Below the pieces are notes generated by a model. That model did not search any database. It had not been told where the DNA came from and saw only the letters and a list, made by a program, of their open reading frames with translations. Source: DASUAS01 sp963750045 (GTDB lineage: Bacteria; Actinomycetota; Acidimicrobiia; IMCC26256; DASPTH01). From it: DNA of 64,000 nt. The stretch is from positions 62,001 to 126,000 of the forward strand of contig CAVVPD010000006.1 of the NCBI GenBank assembly GCA_963750045.1, in the 5' to 3' direction. A program made the translations under genes and the position numbers. Of the stretch, positions 46,418 through 55,402 are shown piece by piece (positions within the stretch are counted from its first letter, which is position 1; each line of letters starts with the position of its first letter).

Positions 46418-46440
46418 GCGAGCCGGGTATCCCGGCTCGC
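46418..46440. terminator. Perfect hairpin downstream of the thiolase gene
   Basis: GCGAGCCGGG and CCCGGCTCGC form perfect 10-bp arms around a TAT loop, 15 bp after the thiolase stop and 46 bp before the hydratase start. There is no T-run, which is common for high-GC terminators. It may end or attenuate the upstream operon. Confidence 0.5.
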
Positions 46441-46486
46441 AACGGAGCGGGGCTCGAGCGGCCGTGCGCAGCAAAGGAGCGGACAG

Positions 46487-47278
46487 GTGGAGTACGTCAA
46501 CGTGGAGATCGTCGACCGCGTCGCCATGGTCACGTTCGACCGTCCCCCGGTGAACGCGCTCAACGCGCAGGCGTTCCGAGAGATCGAGCAGGCGTTCACC
46601 GACCTGCGCCACGGAACCGACGCGCACGTGGCGATCTTCACCGCGGCCGGCGACCGAGTGTTCTGCGGCGGCGTCGACCTGAACGACTCCGCCCGGCGTC
46701 ACGGCCGCCAGTCGACCGAGGGCGACAGCATCGTCGACCTCCTCGACCCGGGCAGCATCGTGCGCGACTGCTTCTGGGCATTGAGCGACTGCCCGTTGCC
46801 GGTGATCGGCGCGGTCAACGGCGCCGCGGTCGGCGCCGGGCTCGCGCTCGTCGCGTGCTGCGACGTCATCATCGCGTCGGAGACCGCGCGGTTCGCGCTG
46901 CCCGAGATCAATGCGGGCGTGCTCGGCGGCGGCCGACACCTGCAACGGATGGTGGGTCCTTACAAGACCCGCAGGATGTTCTTCACCGGCGAGTTCGTCG
47001 GCGCGGAGGAGTTCCACCGGCTCGGCGCGATCGAGCAGGTCGTGCCGTCCGCGCAGCTGCTCGACGAGGCCCGCGCCCTCGCTACAGTGATCGCCGCGAA
47101 GAGCCCCATCGGCCTGCGTCTGGCCAAGGAGTCGCTCAACCGGGTCGAGGACCTGGCGCTCAAGGACGGGTACCGCCTCGAGCAGGACTACACCGGTCGC
47201 ATCACCCGCTACAACGACTCCGCGGAGGCCCGCCGCGCCTACCTCGAGAAGCGGGACCCCGAATGGACCTGGACCTGA
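46487..47278 (+). CDS. Enoyl-CoA hydratase/isomerase family protein
   Basis: This 263-residue crotonase-fold protein starts at GTG 46487 after AAAGGAGCGG. The oxyanion hole is formed by DRVFCGGVDLND (about residue 56) and VNGAAVGAGLALVACCD (about 107). The segment FALPEINAGVLGGGRHLQRM (about 135) keeps the glutamate expected of hydratases, unlike the other two crotonase proteins of this window. It may continue the ligase-KS/DUF35-thiolase operon past a hairpin. It converges on the TetR gene. Confidence 0.86.
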   Translation: MEYVNVEIVDRVAMVTFDRPPVNALNAQAFREIEQAFTDLRHGTDAHVAIFTAAGDRVFCGGVDLNDSARRHGRQSTEGDSIVDLLDPGSIVRDCFWALSDCPLPVIGAVNGAAVGAGLALVACCDVIIASETARFALPEINAGVLGGGRHLQRMVGPYKTRRMFFTGEFVGAEEFHRLGAIEQVVPSAQLLDEARALATVIAAKSPIGLRLAKESLNRVEDLALKDGYRLEQDYTGRITRYNDSAEARRAYLEKRDPEWTWT

Positions 47279-47296
47279 CCCGATCCGGGCCCGGCG

Positions 47297-47941
47297 TCAG
47301 CGGGAGGCGATGAACGCGGCGAGGACGTCGCCGAGGGTCTGGACCACTTCCGCCTCGGAGAACGGGAACCCGTTCACCCGCCAATACGACCAGTAGCGGT
47401 CGACCATCACGAGGATGGCGAGGCCGAAGCGCGCGGGGTCGTCCTCGGGGTCGGCCTCCGTGCCCGAGATGCGCTGGAGGATCGCGCCGAAGCGGCGGGC
47501 GTTCGCGAGGCGGGTGCGCACGCCGGCCTTGGCGAGGGCCTCGTCGCCGTAGGTGGCCTGGCTCCACACCAACATGAACGCGCCGTGCCGTTCGAGGAAC
47601 CTCATGTAGATGCGGATGACCTCGTAGACGTCGTCGCGTGTCCACGTGGCCTCGAGCGCCCGCATCTCGTCGAGGACCAGGTCGAGCGCCTGGTAGGTGT
47701 CGGTCCCGAGCGAATAGAGGAGGTCGCGCTTCGAGGGGAAGTACGTGTAGAAGGACGCGCGCGACACGCCGGCCGCCTCGGCGATCTCTTCGACGCTCGT
47801 GCCGTAGTAGCCCTTGGCGAGGAACACCTCGCGGGCCCGCTCCTTGATGAGGCCCGACGTGCGCAACGCGTGCGGGCCCATGGTCTTGGCCGGACTGCGA
47901 GACTCGCCGCGCAGCTTGAACTCTTCGCCGCTCGCCGCCAT
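47297..47941 (-). CDS. TetR-family transcriptional regulator
   Basis: This TetR-type repressor of about 214 residues has its helix-turn-helix near residues 48-67 (TSVEEIAEAAGVSRASFYTY), preceded by a helix ending FLAKGYYG. The N-terminus carries a 30-residue extension. The C-terminal ligand domain includes VWSQATYGDEALAKAG and WRVNGFPFSEAEVVQTLG. ATG 47941 is preferred; GTG 47953 is possible. It lies directly behind a hydratase gene in one minus-strand operon downstream of palindrome C, so it probably represses itself and the other two palindrome sites. The effector, likely an acyl-CoA, is unknown. Confidence 0.85.
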   Translation of the reverse strand: MAASGEEFKLRGESRSPAKTMGPHALRTSGLIKERAREVFLAKGYYGTSVEEIAEAAGVSRASFYTYFPSKRDLLYSLGTDTYQALDLVLDEMRALEATWTRDDVYEVIRIYMRFLERHGAFMLVWSQATYGDEALAKAGVRTRLANARRFGAILQRISGTEADPEDDPARFGLAILVMVDRYWSYWRVNGFPFSEAEVVQTLGDVLAAFIASR

Positions 47942-47968
47942 CGGGACTCTCACATGCTCGGGCTCGGA

Positions 47969-48733
47969 CTACTTGGAGAACTTCTCGATCGTCGCCTTGA
48001 TCTCCGGCGTCGCGAACGACTCCGCCTCGGCCGACAACGCGAACGGCAGCACGGTAGCTGCCGCCTGCTGGAGGTGCAGGTTGAGCGCGCGCTTCGTCTC
48101 CTGCAGCGACTGCGGGGGGAGTGCGGCCAGCTTGTGGGCAAGGGCGGTCGCCTCGGACATGAGCTGGTCGTCGGCGACCACGCGGTTGGCGAGACCGAAC
48201 TCGACCGCGAGCTTGGCCGGTATCCGTTCTCCCAGGAGCAGGTACTCCTTGGCCCGCAGCATCCCGATGAGCAAGGGCCACGTCGCCGCGCCGCCGTCGC
48301 CCGCCGTGAGGCCGATGTTCACGTGGGTGTCGGCGATGTAGGTGCTCTCGGCGATGAGCACGATGTCGCAGCTGACCGCCACGCTCGCGCCCAGGCCGAC
48401 CGCCGGCCCGTTGACCGCGGCCACCACGGGAAGGTGGAAGCGCAGCATCTCGTCGACCAACCGCTGCGCGTCGCGGAGCGACTGGCGGCGGTGCTCCGGG
48501 TCGTCGTAGTCGCGGATGAACCCGGGGACGTTGCCGCCCGCGCAGAACGCCGAGCCGGCACCGGTGAGGACGACCGCGCGGGCGTCGCGGTCACAGGAGA
48601 TCTGGTACCAGATGTTGCGCATCGCGGCGTGGAGCGGGTCGATGAACGCGTTGCGCATCTCCGGGTTGTTCATCGTGATGATCCGGATCGGGCCGTCGGC
48701 CTCGACGATCAACTGCTCGGGTACGTCGTACAT
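47969..48733 (-). CDS. Enoyl-CoA hydratase/isomerase family protein
   Basis: This 254-residue crotonase-fold protein starts at ATG 48733. The oxyanion segments are GSAFCAGGNVPGF (about residue 60) and VNGPAVGLGASVAVSCD (about 108). The region that normally holds the catalytic glutamate reads ADTHVNIGLTAGDGGAATWP, as in the paralogue at 10368, so an isomerase, hydrolase or modified hydratase role is possible. It is the first gene of an operon with TetR (15-27 bp gap) and diverges from an ACAD gene across palindrome C. Confidence 0.85.
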   Translation of the reverse strand: MYDVPEQLIVEADGPIRIITMNNPEMRNAFIDPLHAAMRNIWYQISCDRDARAVVLTGAGSAFCAGGNVPGFIRDYDDPEHRRQSLRDAQRLVDEMLRFHLPVVAAVNGPAVGLGASVAVSCDIVLIAESTYIADTHVNIGLTAGDGGAATWPLLIGMLRAKEYLLLGERIPAKLAVEFGLANRVVADDQLMSEATALAHKLAALPPQSLQETKRALNLHLQQAAATVLPFALSAEAESFATPEIKATIEKFSK

Positions 48734-48783
48734 CGACCGGGTCCTCTCCTCGTGCGGTCGGGCGGCGCGAGCATGGCCGATAC

Positions 48784-48799
48784 TTGACGAATCCGTCAA
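48784..48799. promoter_or_regulatory. Palindromic operator, site C (TTGAC-N6-GTCAA)
   Basis: TTGACGAATCCGTCAA (arms extend to TTGACG/CGTCAA) lies between the diverging hydratase-TetR operon (start 48733) and the ACAD gene (start 48821), 21 bp before the latter. It is preceded by CGATAC, as at site B. As the copy next to the TetR gene, it is the natural autoregulatory site. Confidence 0.68.
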
Positions 48800-48820
48800 C
48801 TTCTCGGCTACCGTACGCCC

Positions 48821-50044
48821 GTGGACCTGCGTTCCTCCCCCGAGGCCGAGGCCTTCCGGCGGCGCGTCCGGGAGTTCCTCGCCGAGCACCTCCCACCTGA
48901 CTGGCCCGGGGTCGGCGCGCTGGCGGCCGACGAGGCCGCGGAATTCGTCGCCGGCTGGCGCAAGACGCTGCATGCGAACGGGCTGCTCGGCCTGGCCTGG
49001 CCGATCGAGTACGGCGGCGGGGGGATGAGCAAGCTCGAGCAGGTCGTGCTGGTGGAGGAGTGCGCCAAGGCGATGGTGCCGCTCGGTCCGGCGCGAGACA
49101 CCATCAGCGTGAAGATGGTGGGCAACACCCTGCTGAAGTGGGGGACCGAGGAGCAGAAGCGAACGTTCCTGCCCCGCATCCTCTCGGGCGAGGACTCGTG
49201 GTGCCAGGGGTTCTCCGAGCCGAACGCGGGGTCCGACCTCGCCGGGCTCACCACGCGTGCCGTGCTCGACGGCGACGAGTGGGTGATCGACGGCCAGAAG
49301 ATCTGGACCTCGTTCGCCGCCGAAGCCGACTGGATCTTCGTGCTGGCGCGCACCGATCCGACCGTGCGTCCGCACCGCGGGATCACGTTCCTGCTCTGCC
49401 CGATGGCCACGCCCGGCGTCGAGGTGCGGCCCATCCGGATGCTCACCGGTGGGAGCGAGTTCAACGAGGTGTTCTTCACCGGCGCCCGGATCCCCGTCGG
49501 GAACGTCGTCGGCCGCGTGCACGGCGGCTGGGCGGTCGCGATGTCGCTGCTCGGCCACGAGCGCGGTGAGGAGGCCGCGCTCAACCCGATCATGTTCCGC
49601 CACGAATACGACCGCCTCGTCGCGCTGGCGCGCGAGTACGGGCGGATCGGCGAGCCGTTGATCCGGGAACGGCTCGCGTGGTGCTACGAGCGTGTCGAGA
49701 TCATGCGCCTGCTCGGCATGCGGATCCTCACGCAGTACCTCCGCGACGGCGATCTCGGCCCGGCCGCATCGATCTCCAAGCTCTACTGGAGCGAGTACCA
49801 CAAGGTCGTGGCCGACCTCGCGATGCAGATCATGGGGCCGGCCGGCCTGATCCCCGAAGGTCACGTGCCCCCGCGCGCCTACCGGACCGACGATCCCGGG
49901 GCGCCGAACTCTACGGCAACGTGGGAGCACATCTGGATGCTGAACGCCGCGAGCGGCACCGTCTACGCGGGCACGTCGCAGGTGCAACGCAACATCTTGA
50001 GCGAGAGCGTCCTCGGGCTCCCCAAGGAACCCCGGCCCGGCTGA
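48821..50044 (+). CDS. Acyl-CoA dehydrogenase
   Basis: This intact 407-residue ACAD starts at GTG 48821, 21 bp after palindrome C. Blocks are LAWPIEYGGGGMSKLEQ (about residue 58), WCQGFSEPNAGSDLAGL (about 127), GQKIWTSFAAEADWIFVL (about 158) and the C-terminal GTVYAGTSQVQRNILSESVL. It stands alone without a small partner. It probably acts on the same substrate class as the regulon's other ACADs. Confidence 0.88.
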   Translation: MDLRSSPEAEAFRRRVREFLAEHLPPDWPGVGALAADEAAEFVAGWRKTLHANGLLGLAWPIEYGGGGMSKLEQVVLVEECAKAMVPLGPARDTISVKMVGNTLLKWGTEEQKRTFLPRILSGEDSWCQGFSEPNAGSDLAGLTTRAVLDGDEWVIDGQKIWTSFAAEADWIFVLARTDPTVRPHRGITFLLCPMATPGVEVRPIRMLTGGSEFNEVFFTGARIPVGNVVGRVHGGWAVAMSLLGHERGEEAALNPIMFRHEYDRLVALAREYGRIGEPLIRERLAWCYERVEIMRLLGMRILTQYLRDGDLGPAASISKLYWSEYHKVVADLAMQIMGPAGLIPEGHVPPRAYRTDDPGAPNSTATWEHIWMLNAASGTVYAGTSQVQRNILSESVLGLPKEPRPG

Positions 50045-50144
50045 CGGCTCCCGCACCGCGTCGTACGTCCTGGCGCAGTGCGCGAACGTCTGCAAGGCTG
50101 CGGGCGAGGGAGACCCGATCCCGTCATACGGAGGTGCGAGCGGC

Positions 50145-50447
50145 ATGGCGTCGGAACTGATCCTGGAGTTCGAGGGCGTGACGACCGAGCAGTACTACGC
50201 GGTCAACGAGGCACTGGGCATCGACGTCGACACCGGTGCGGGCGATTGGCCCGACGGCATGGTGACCCACGCGGCGGGACTCAAGGACGACGGCCACCTG
50301 GTGGTGCTCGAGGTGTGGGACACGCCCGAGCACCAGGCCCGGTTCATGGAGGAACGTCTCGGCGAGGCGCTCGCCAAGGGTGGGATCACCTCCGCGCCGT
50401 CGAGCGTCACGTGGATCGAGCTCGTGTCCCACCAACTCCGGGGCTGA
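50145..50447 (+). CDS. Small dimeric alpha/beta-barrel-like protein
   Basis: This 100-residue protein starts at ATG 50145 after GGAGG. It has the look of a ferredoxin-like dimeric barrel (ABM/stress-responsive type): strand MASELILEFEGV, helix TTEQYYAVNEALG, strand HLVVLEVWDTPEHQARFMEE and a final strand VTWIELVSHQL. It has no catalytic motif I can name. It may be a small monooxygenase or a binding protein. Neighbours do not define its role. Confidence 0.65.
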   Translation: MASELILEFEGVTTEQYYAVNEALGIDVDTGAGDWPDGMVTHAAGLKDDGHLVVLEVWDTPEHQARFMEERLGEALAKGGITSAPSSVTWIELVSHQLRG

Positions 50448-50483
50448 CCCCGACACCGGCCCGGTGCTCCTAGGGTCAAGCCC

Positions 50484-51123
50484 ATGGTGAGACTCCGGGC
50501 ACGCGAGGGTCGTGAAGCGCAGGTGCGACGGGACGGCGTCGAGCGGCTCGCCGCCGCGGCGCGGGAGCTGGCAGACGCGGTGGTGGAGACCGGGATCGAT
50601 CCCGGCGCGCTCGACGAGGTGACCGCGGCCCTGGCGTTGCTCACCGTGCGGCTGCGCGCCGAGACCGACGACGACGCGTACTCGGGGCTCGTCATCAAGC
50701 CGGTCGACTACTCCGTCCCCGAGGGGCCGATGCCCCTCAACCCGATCATCGGCGCGTGCAGCCCGGTGCGGCCCGACGTGCACCTGCGCCTCGCCGACGG
50801 CGAGATCTCCGGCACCGCGACGTTCACCAAGCGCTTCGTCGGTCCGCCGGGCTACGCCCACGGCGGGATCAGCGCACTGCTCGGCGACCAGATCGTCGCC
50901 GCCAGCGCGATGGCGATCGGCGCGCGCACGATCACGAAGTCGTTGCAGCTCACCTACCGGCGGCCGCTCCCGCTCGACGAGGAGGTCGAGCTGTGGGGGG
51001 TCTGCGAGGCCGCCGGTGACGACTTCCGGGCACGCTTCGTCATCCGCGCGGGCGGCGAGGTCGCGGTCGAGGGCAGCGCCGAGCTCGTCCAATTCGCCGC
51101 GATTGGCGCCGCGCGTCGACTGA
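50484..51123 (+). CDS. PaaI-like hotdog thioesterase (3' end probably frame-broken)
   Basis: This protein of about 212 residues starts at ATG 50484. The hotdog core is FVGPPGYAHGGISALLGDQI (about residue 115) followed by KSLQLTYRRPLPLDEEVELW. A helical N-terminal segment precedes it. The frame stays open to 51305, which would overlap the convergent gene by 125 bp with low-quality Arg-rich sequence. A TGA at 51121-51123 in the next frame, reached by an indel in GCGCCGCGCG (about 51106-51117), gives a natural end. The frame break here is inferred from the overlap, not from homology. Confidence 0.7.
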
Positions 51124-51180
51124 CCGTCCTCGCCGACCGGCGTCATACCGCGGCGAACGACGCCAGTTCGTGGGGCGGGG

Positions 51181-52302
51181 TCAGGGGGCGACGGTCTCCG
51201 GGGTGTCGAAACCGGTCGGACGGTAGATGCCGACGAGCATGTTCTCGTGCATCCCGTACCCGACCTCGCCGGTGTCGAGCTCGAAGCGGCACAGGGTCTC
51301 GTTGAGGATCGCCACCTTGCGCCGCGCCTCGGGGTCGGCGAGGTCGTGCACCAGGCCCTCGACCTTCAGAGAACCCTGGTAGACGCCGTGGCCCCAGGTG
51401 CCGTCGTACACGTAACCCGACCCCGCCGCGAGGTACAGCGTGCGCAGCGGGGTGTTGGCCACCGTCATCGGCTTCCCGGAGGGATCGTCGACCGACACGG
51501 TCGCGGCCCGCATCTCGCGGGTGCCGGAGAGGTAGTCGATCGTCACCTCGGGCCGCCCCAGCTCCTCGGGCGGGCGGTCCACCTCGAGGTTCCAGACCCG
51601 CATGGACTCCTCGACCAGCCGGTTGCCCTCGGCATCCTGGTCGATCTGGACCTTCAGCATGTGGTCGTCGAACTGCATCGGCAGCCAGTCGTGGCGGAAG
51701 CCGTAGCCGTCCTGCGCCCCGCGGGCCTTGATGCCGGGGTGTTCGGGCTCCCCGACCGGTCGCACGCCCCACGAGCGGTCGCGCGCGCCTTTCCAGCGGT
51801 CGGGGGTGACGTCGAAGGTGCGGCCCGCGGCGGTGATCGTGCCCTCCCACGTCCCGACCTGCGCGTAGCGGCTGACGTCCTGGATCACGCGTCCGTAGCG
51901 GCGGATGAACGTCCGCGGCTCCTCGAGCGCGGCGACCGACCCGGTGAACACCAGGTCGGCGCCGATACCCCACTCGTTGTCGTCGCAGCGGATCCGCAGC
52001 CTCTGGAGCCCCTCGAGGACCTCGACCGAGAGTGGACCGACCGAGGTGTCCATGCGATCGGTGCCGAGCTCGCGCGACGTGTGGACGGTGTGCTGCTCGG
52101 TGCCGATCGACACGGTGATGAAAGCATCGGTGACGCCGAGGTTCGGGTACTGGCCGAGACCGGTGATCACGAACAGCTCGTCGCTGCTCGCATGCATGTT
52201 GAAGTAGTACCGGTCGTAGAAGTTGCGGTCCGACGTGGCGACGTGGTCGAACGTGTCGGAGGTCTGGTGGGCGAGGTACTCGTCGAACGGGCCGAGCGGC
52301 AT
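51181..52302 (-). CDS. Conserved protein of unknown function
   Basis: This 373-residue soluble protein starts at ATG 52302. I do not recognise the family securely. It is rich in beta-strand-like segments with many Asp, Trp and Gly residues, for example NMHASSDELFVITGLGQYPN (about residue 35), TWEGTITAAGRTFDV (about 150) and GYGFRHDWLPMQFDDHMLKV (about 198). That suggests a lipocalin/AttH- or CrtC-like lipid-binding fold. Its last part contains DGTWGHGVYQGSLKVEG. It diverges from a ligase gene with only 26 bp between starts. Confidence 0.7.
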   Translation of the reverse strand: MPLGPFDEYLAHQTSDTFDHVATSDRNFYDRYYFNMHASSDELFVITGLGQYPNLGVTDAFITVSIGTEQHTVHTSRELGTDRMDTSVGPLSVEVLEGLQRLRIRCDDNEWGIGADLVFTGSVAALEEPRTFIRRYGRVIQDVSRYAQVGTWEGTITAAGRTFDVTPDRWKGARDRSWGVRPVGEPEHPGIKARGAQDGYGFRHDWLPMQFDDHMLKVQIDQDAEGNRLVEESMRVWNLEVDRPPEELGRPEVTIDYLSGTREMRAATVSVDDPSGKPMTVANTPLRTLYLAAGSGYVYDGTWGHGVYQGSLKVEGLVHDLADPEARRKVAILNETLCRFELDTGEVGYGMHENMLVGIYRPTGFDTPETVAP

Positions 52303-52328
52303 GGAGACATCCTTTCGAGCCGACCCCG

Positions 52329-53970
52329 GTGGGCGCGGGGAACCTTAGGACGTCGGGCTCCGGTACGCTCCCGCGCATCGATCGCGAACGAGCGGAGCTC
52401 CGCCGGCGGTGGGTCGCCGAGGGATGGTACGCGGGCGACACGCTCGCCGCGGCGCTGCGCGCGGGCGTCGCGGCCCACCCGGACACGAGGCTCCACTACG
52501 TCGGCGTCGATCACCCGGCCGAGGTGTCCCTGGCCGAGGTCCTCGCGGCGGAGAGGTGGTGGCCTCGGCGCTCCACGCCGCGGGCTGCGCGGCGGTGACG
52601 TGGTCGCGGTCCAGGTGCCGAACTGGGTGGAAGGCGCGGTCGCCTACGCGGCGGCGATCCTGCTCGGCGCGGTGATCGTGCCCATCGTCCACATCTACGG
52701 TCCGGCGGAGGTCGGGTTCATCCTGCGCCAGTCGCGTGCCCGCGTGCTCGTCGTGCCCGATCGGTGGCGACGGATCGACTACACGGGTCGGCTCGGCGAC
52801 CTCGGCGAGGTGCCCGACCTCGAGACGATCGTCGTGATCGGCGACGGCGTGCCCGCCGGCGCGGTGGCGTGGCGTGACCTGGAACGCGGCCCCGCGGGCA
52901 CGATCCCGGCGCCGACGTGGTCGTCGGGCGATGTCGCGTTCCAGATCTACACGTCGGGCACCACCGGCGAGCCCAAGGGCGTGCAGCACAGCCACGACAC
53001 GATGCTCGCCGAGGTGCGTTCGCTGGCCGCGATGTCACCCGCGGCACCGGGCCGCGCCACGTTGGGCAGCTTTCCGGCCGGTCACATCGCCGGTGTGCTC
53101 TCGTTCCTCCGGACCTTCGTGGTGGGGACCACGAGCGTGCTGCTCGACAGCTGGGACGCCTCGCTCGCGGCGTCGCTGGTCGAGCGACACGGCGTCGACT
53201 CCACGGCGGGCACGCCGTACTTCCTCACGTCGCTGCTCGAGGCGGCCGACGCCGAGGGACGTGACCTCTCGTCGCTCGCCCGGTTCATGGTGGGTGCGGC
53301 CAACGTGCCCCGTTCGGTCGTCGAGCTCGCCGACGAGCGTGGCATCGCTGCGTACCGGGCCTACGGCTCGACCGAGCACCCGACGGTGACGTCCGGTTCC
53401 CCGGACGACCCGATCGACGCCCGCGCGGGTACCGACGGGCGCCTCACGCCGGGCAACGAGGTGCGCATCGTCGACGACGAAGGCCGCGACGTCCCGCCCG
53501 GCGCGCGGGGCGAGGTGGCGACGCGCGGTCCCGAGCTGTTCCTCGGGTACTCCGATCCCGCCTTCGACGTCGACGCCTTCCTGCCCGGCGGCTGGTACCT
53601 CACCGGCGATGTCGGCGTGTTCGAGGACGGCTTCCTCACCATCGTCGACCGCAAGAAGGACATCATCATCCGCGGGGGCGAGAACATCTCGTCGAAGGAG
53701 GTCGAGGACCTCCTCGTCGAGCACCCCTCGGTCGTGGACGCCGCGGTGGTCGCCGCGCCCGACGCCCGGCTCGGGGAGGTGGTCTGCGCGTTCGTGGTCC
53801 TGCGGCCGGGCGCGACGCTCGACCTCGACGAGATCCGCCGGTACTTCATGGTCGCCGGGTTGGCGGTGCAGAAGACGCCCGAACGCCTCGAGCTGGTCGA
53901 GGAGCTCCCCCGGGGTCACGGCGGGAAGGTGCAGAAGGTGGAGTTGCGGCGGCGGTTGGTCGGCACCTGA
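52329..53970 (+). CDS. AMP-dependent acyl-CoA ligase (two frame breaks)
   Basis: This ligase of about 547 residues probably starts at GTG 52329; no later start is available in that frame. Two breaks lie close together: near 52553-52557 (LAEVLAAER to VVASALHAAG) and near 52581-52586 (HAAG to LRGGDVVAVQ). Each is restored by one extra base, most simply a G. After that the frame is clean: IYTSGTTGEPKGVQHSH, AYGSTEHPTV, GWYLTGDVGVF, DRKKDIIIRGGENISSKEVE and the C-terminal lysine in GHGGKVQKVELR. GGENISSKE is typical of medium- to long-chain or cyclic acid ligases. Confidence 0.83.
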
Positions 53971-53987
53971 CGCCCGCCCGCGAAATC

Positions 53988-54000
53988 AGGTACCTTTTTT
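53988..54000. promoter_or_regulatory. AGGTACCT palindrome followed by a T-run
   Basis: AGGTACCT runs straight into a T-run, the only T6 tract noticed, between the ligase stop (53970) and the dehydratase start (54035). The stem is too short for a confident terminator. It could be a small operator or part of a promoter. Confidence 0.3.
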
Positions 54001-54034
54001 CTGTCCGTTCCATCGTGTACCCGGAGATCTCCCC

Positions 54035-55356
54035 ATGGCCGACGCCACCCCTGCCGAATCCCTCCAGGTGTCCGCCGAGCTCGAAGCAGAATTCGAGGCC
54101 GCGCTCCAGTACCAGCTCACCGACGAGGACCTCGAGCGCGCCAAGCTGCTCCTCGGCATCGACACCGCCAGTCGCTACCGCGAGCTGTATTCGGTGGCGA
54201 CGCCGGACGCGATCCGCAACTGGGCGCTCGGCGTCGGCGATGACAACCCCCTCTACACCGAGGAGGACTACGGCCCGACGACGCGGTGGGGCACCCAGAT
54301 CGGACACGGCACGATGATGGGCCACGTCAAGACGCCCATGCTGGGTGATCCGATCCCCGCCGAGATCAAGCAGCAGACCAAAGGCCTCTTCCGGGGCGTG
54401 CACGTCTTCGTGTCGGGCGGAACCTGGGACTGGTTCCGCCCGTTGCGCCCGGGCGACCGGGTCTACTCGTTCGCGGGCGAGGAATCGCTCGAGACCAAGA
54501 AGTCGGAGTTCGCGGGCCGGTCGTCGGTGCAGGTACGTCGCGACGTCGCGCTGAACCAATTCGGTGAGGTGCTCGGCGTCTACCGGATCCTGCGCGTGCT
54601 CACCGAACGCAAGGAAGCGCGCTCGCGCGCGGCAAGTACGCCGAGATCGAACCGGCGCACTACACCGACGACGACTACGAGCGGATCGACGCGATCTACG
54701 AATCCGAGCAACCCCGCGGCGCCGAGAAGCGCTACTGGGAAGACGTGAACGTCGGTGACGCGCTGCCGCCGATGGTGAAGGGACCGCTGACGGTCACCGA
54801 GATCATCGCGTTCCACGCCGGTGGGTACGGGTTCGTGCCCTACGGCCTCCGGGCATCGCGCGTGGGCTACAAGAACCGCAAGCGCATCGCGCCCTTCTAC
54901 ATCAAGAACGAGCACGGCGTGTGGGACGTCGCCCAGCGCCTGCACTGGGACTCACAGTGGGCGAAGGCGATCGGCAACCCGTTGGCCTACGACTACGGGG
55001 TGCTGCGCCAGTCGTGGTTCTACCACCACGTCGCCGACTGGGCGGGTGACGACGCGTTCATCGAGAAGATGAGCGACTCGATCCGCAAGTTCAATTACCA
55101 CGGCGACACGCAGTTCCTCTCGGGCGAGGTCGTCGGCAAGCGCGAGGAGGACGGGCGCTTCCTCGTCGACCTCAAGCTGTCGATGGTGAGCCAGCGCGAC
55201 ATCGAGACCGCGTACGCCACCGCCACGGTGTCGCTGCCGTCGCGCACCGCGGGCCTGCCCCCGATGCCACCGGTCCCGGTCGACCTCGAGCGCCAGACCG
55301 CGGCCATGTTCGCCCGCCACAACGAGCTCACTGCCCAGAAGCGCGCCGGCCGCTGA
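54035..55356 (+). CDS. Two-domain MaoC/FAS1-type dehydratase (frame-broken)
   Basis: This protein of about 440 residues has two hotdog-like halves. The N-terminal FAS1-like dehydratase part contains NWALGVGDDNPLYTEEDYG (about residue 65) and GGTWDWFRPLRPGDRVYSF (about 128). The C-terminal part contains YWEDVNVGDALPPMVKGPLT (about 230) and VSLPSRTAGLPPMPP near the end. Such proteins hydrate or dehydrate acyl-CoAs, often in steroid side-chain or CD-ring pathways. The frame breaks near 54625-54633, between KEARSRA and GKYAEIEPAHYTDDDYE; one missing G in CGCGCGGC explains it. ATG 54035 follows CCGGAG. Confidence 0.83.
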
Positions 55357-55402
55357 CGGGCGGCCGTTTGCGGTCGGCTGCCCACCGGCCCAAGATGGCC
55401 GG

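Noticed and set aside
51247..52560. Long plus-strand frame upstream of the ligase
   Set aside because: It is antisense to the 51181-52302 gene. Only its 3' part, after the frame breaks near 52555-52584, carries ligase motifs.
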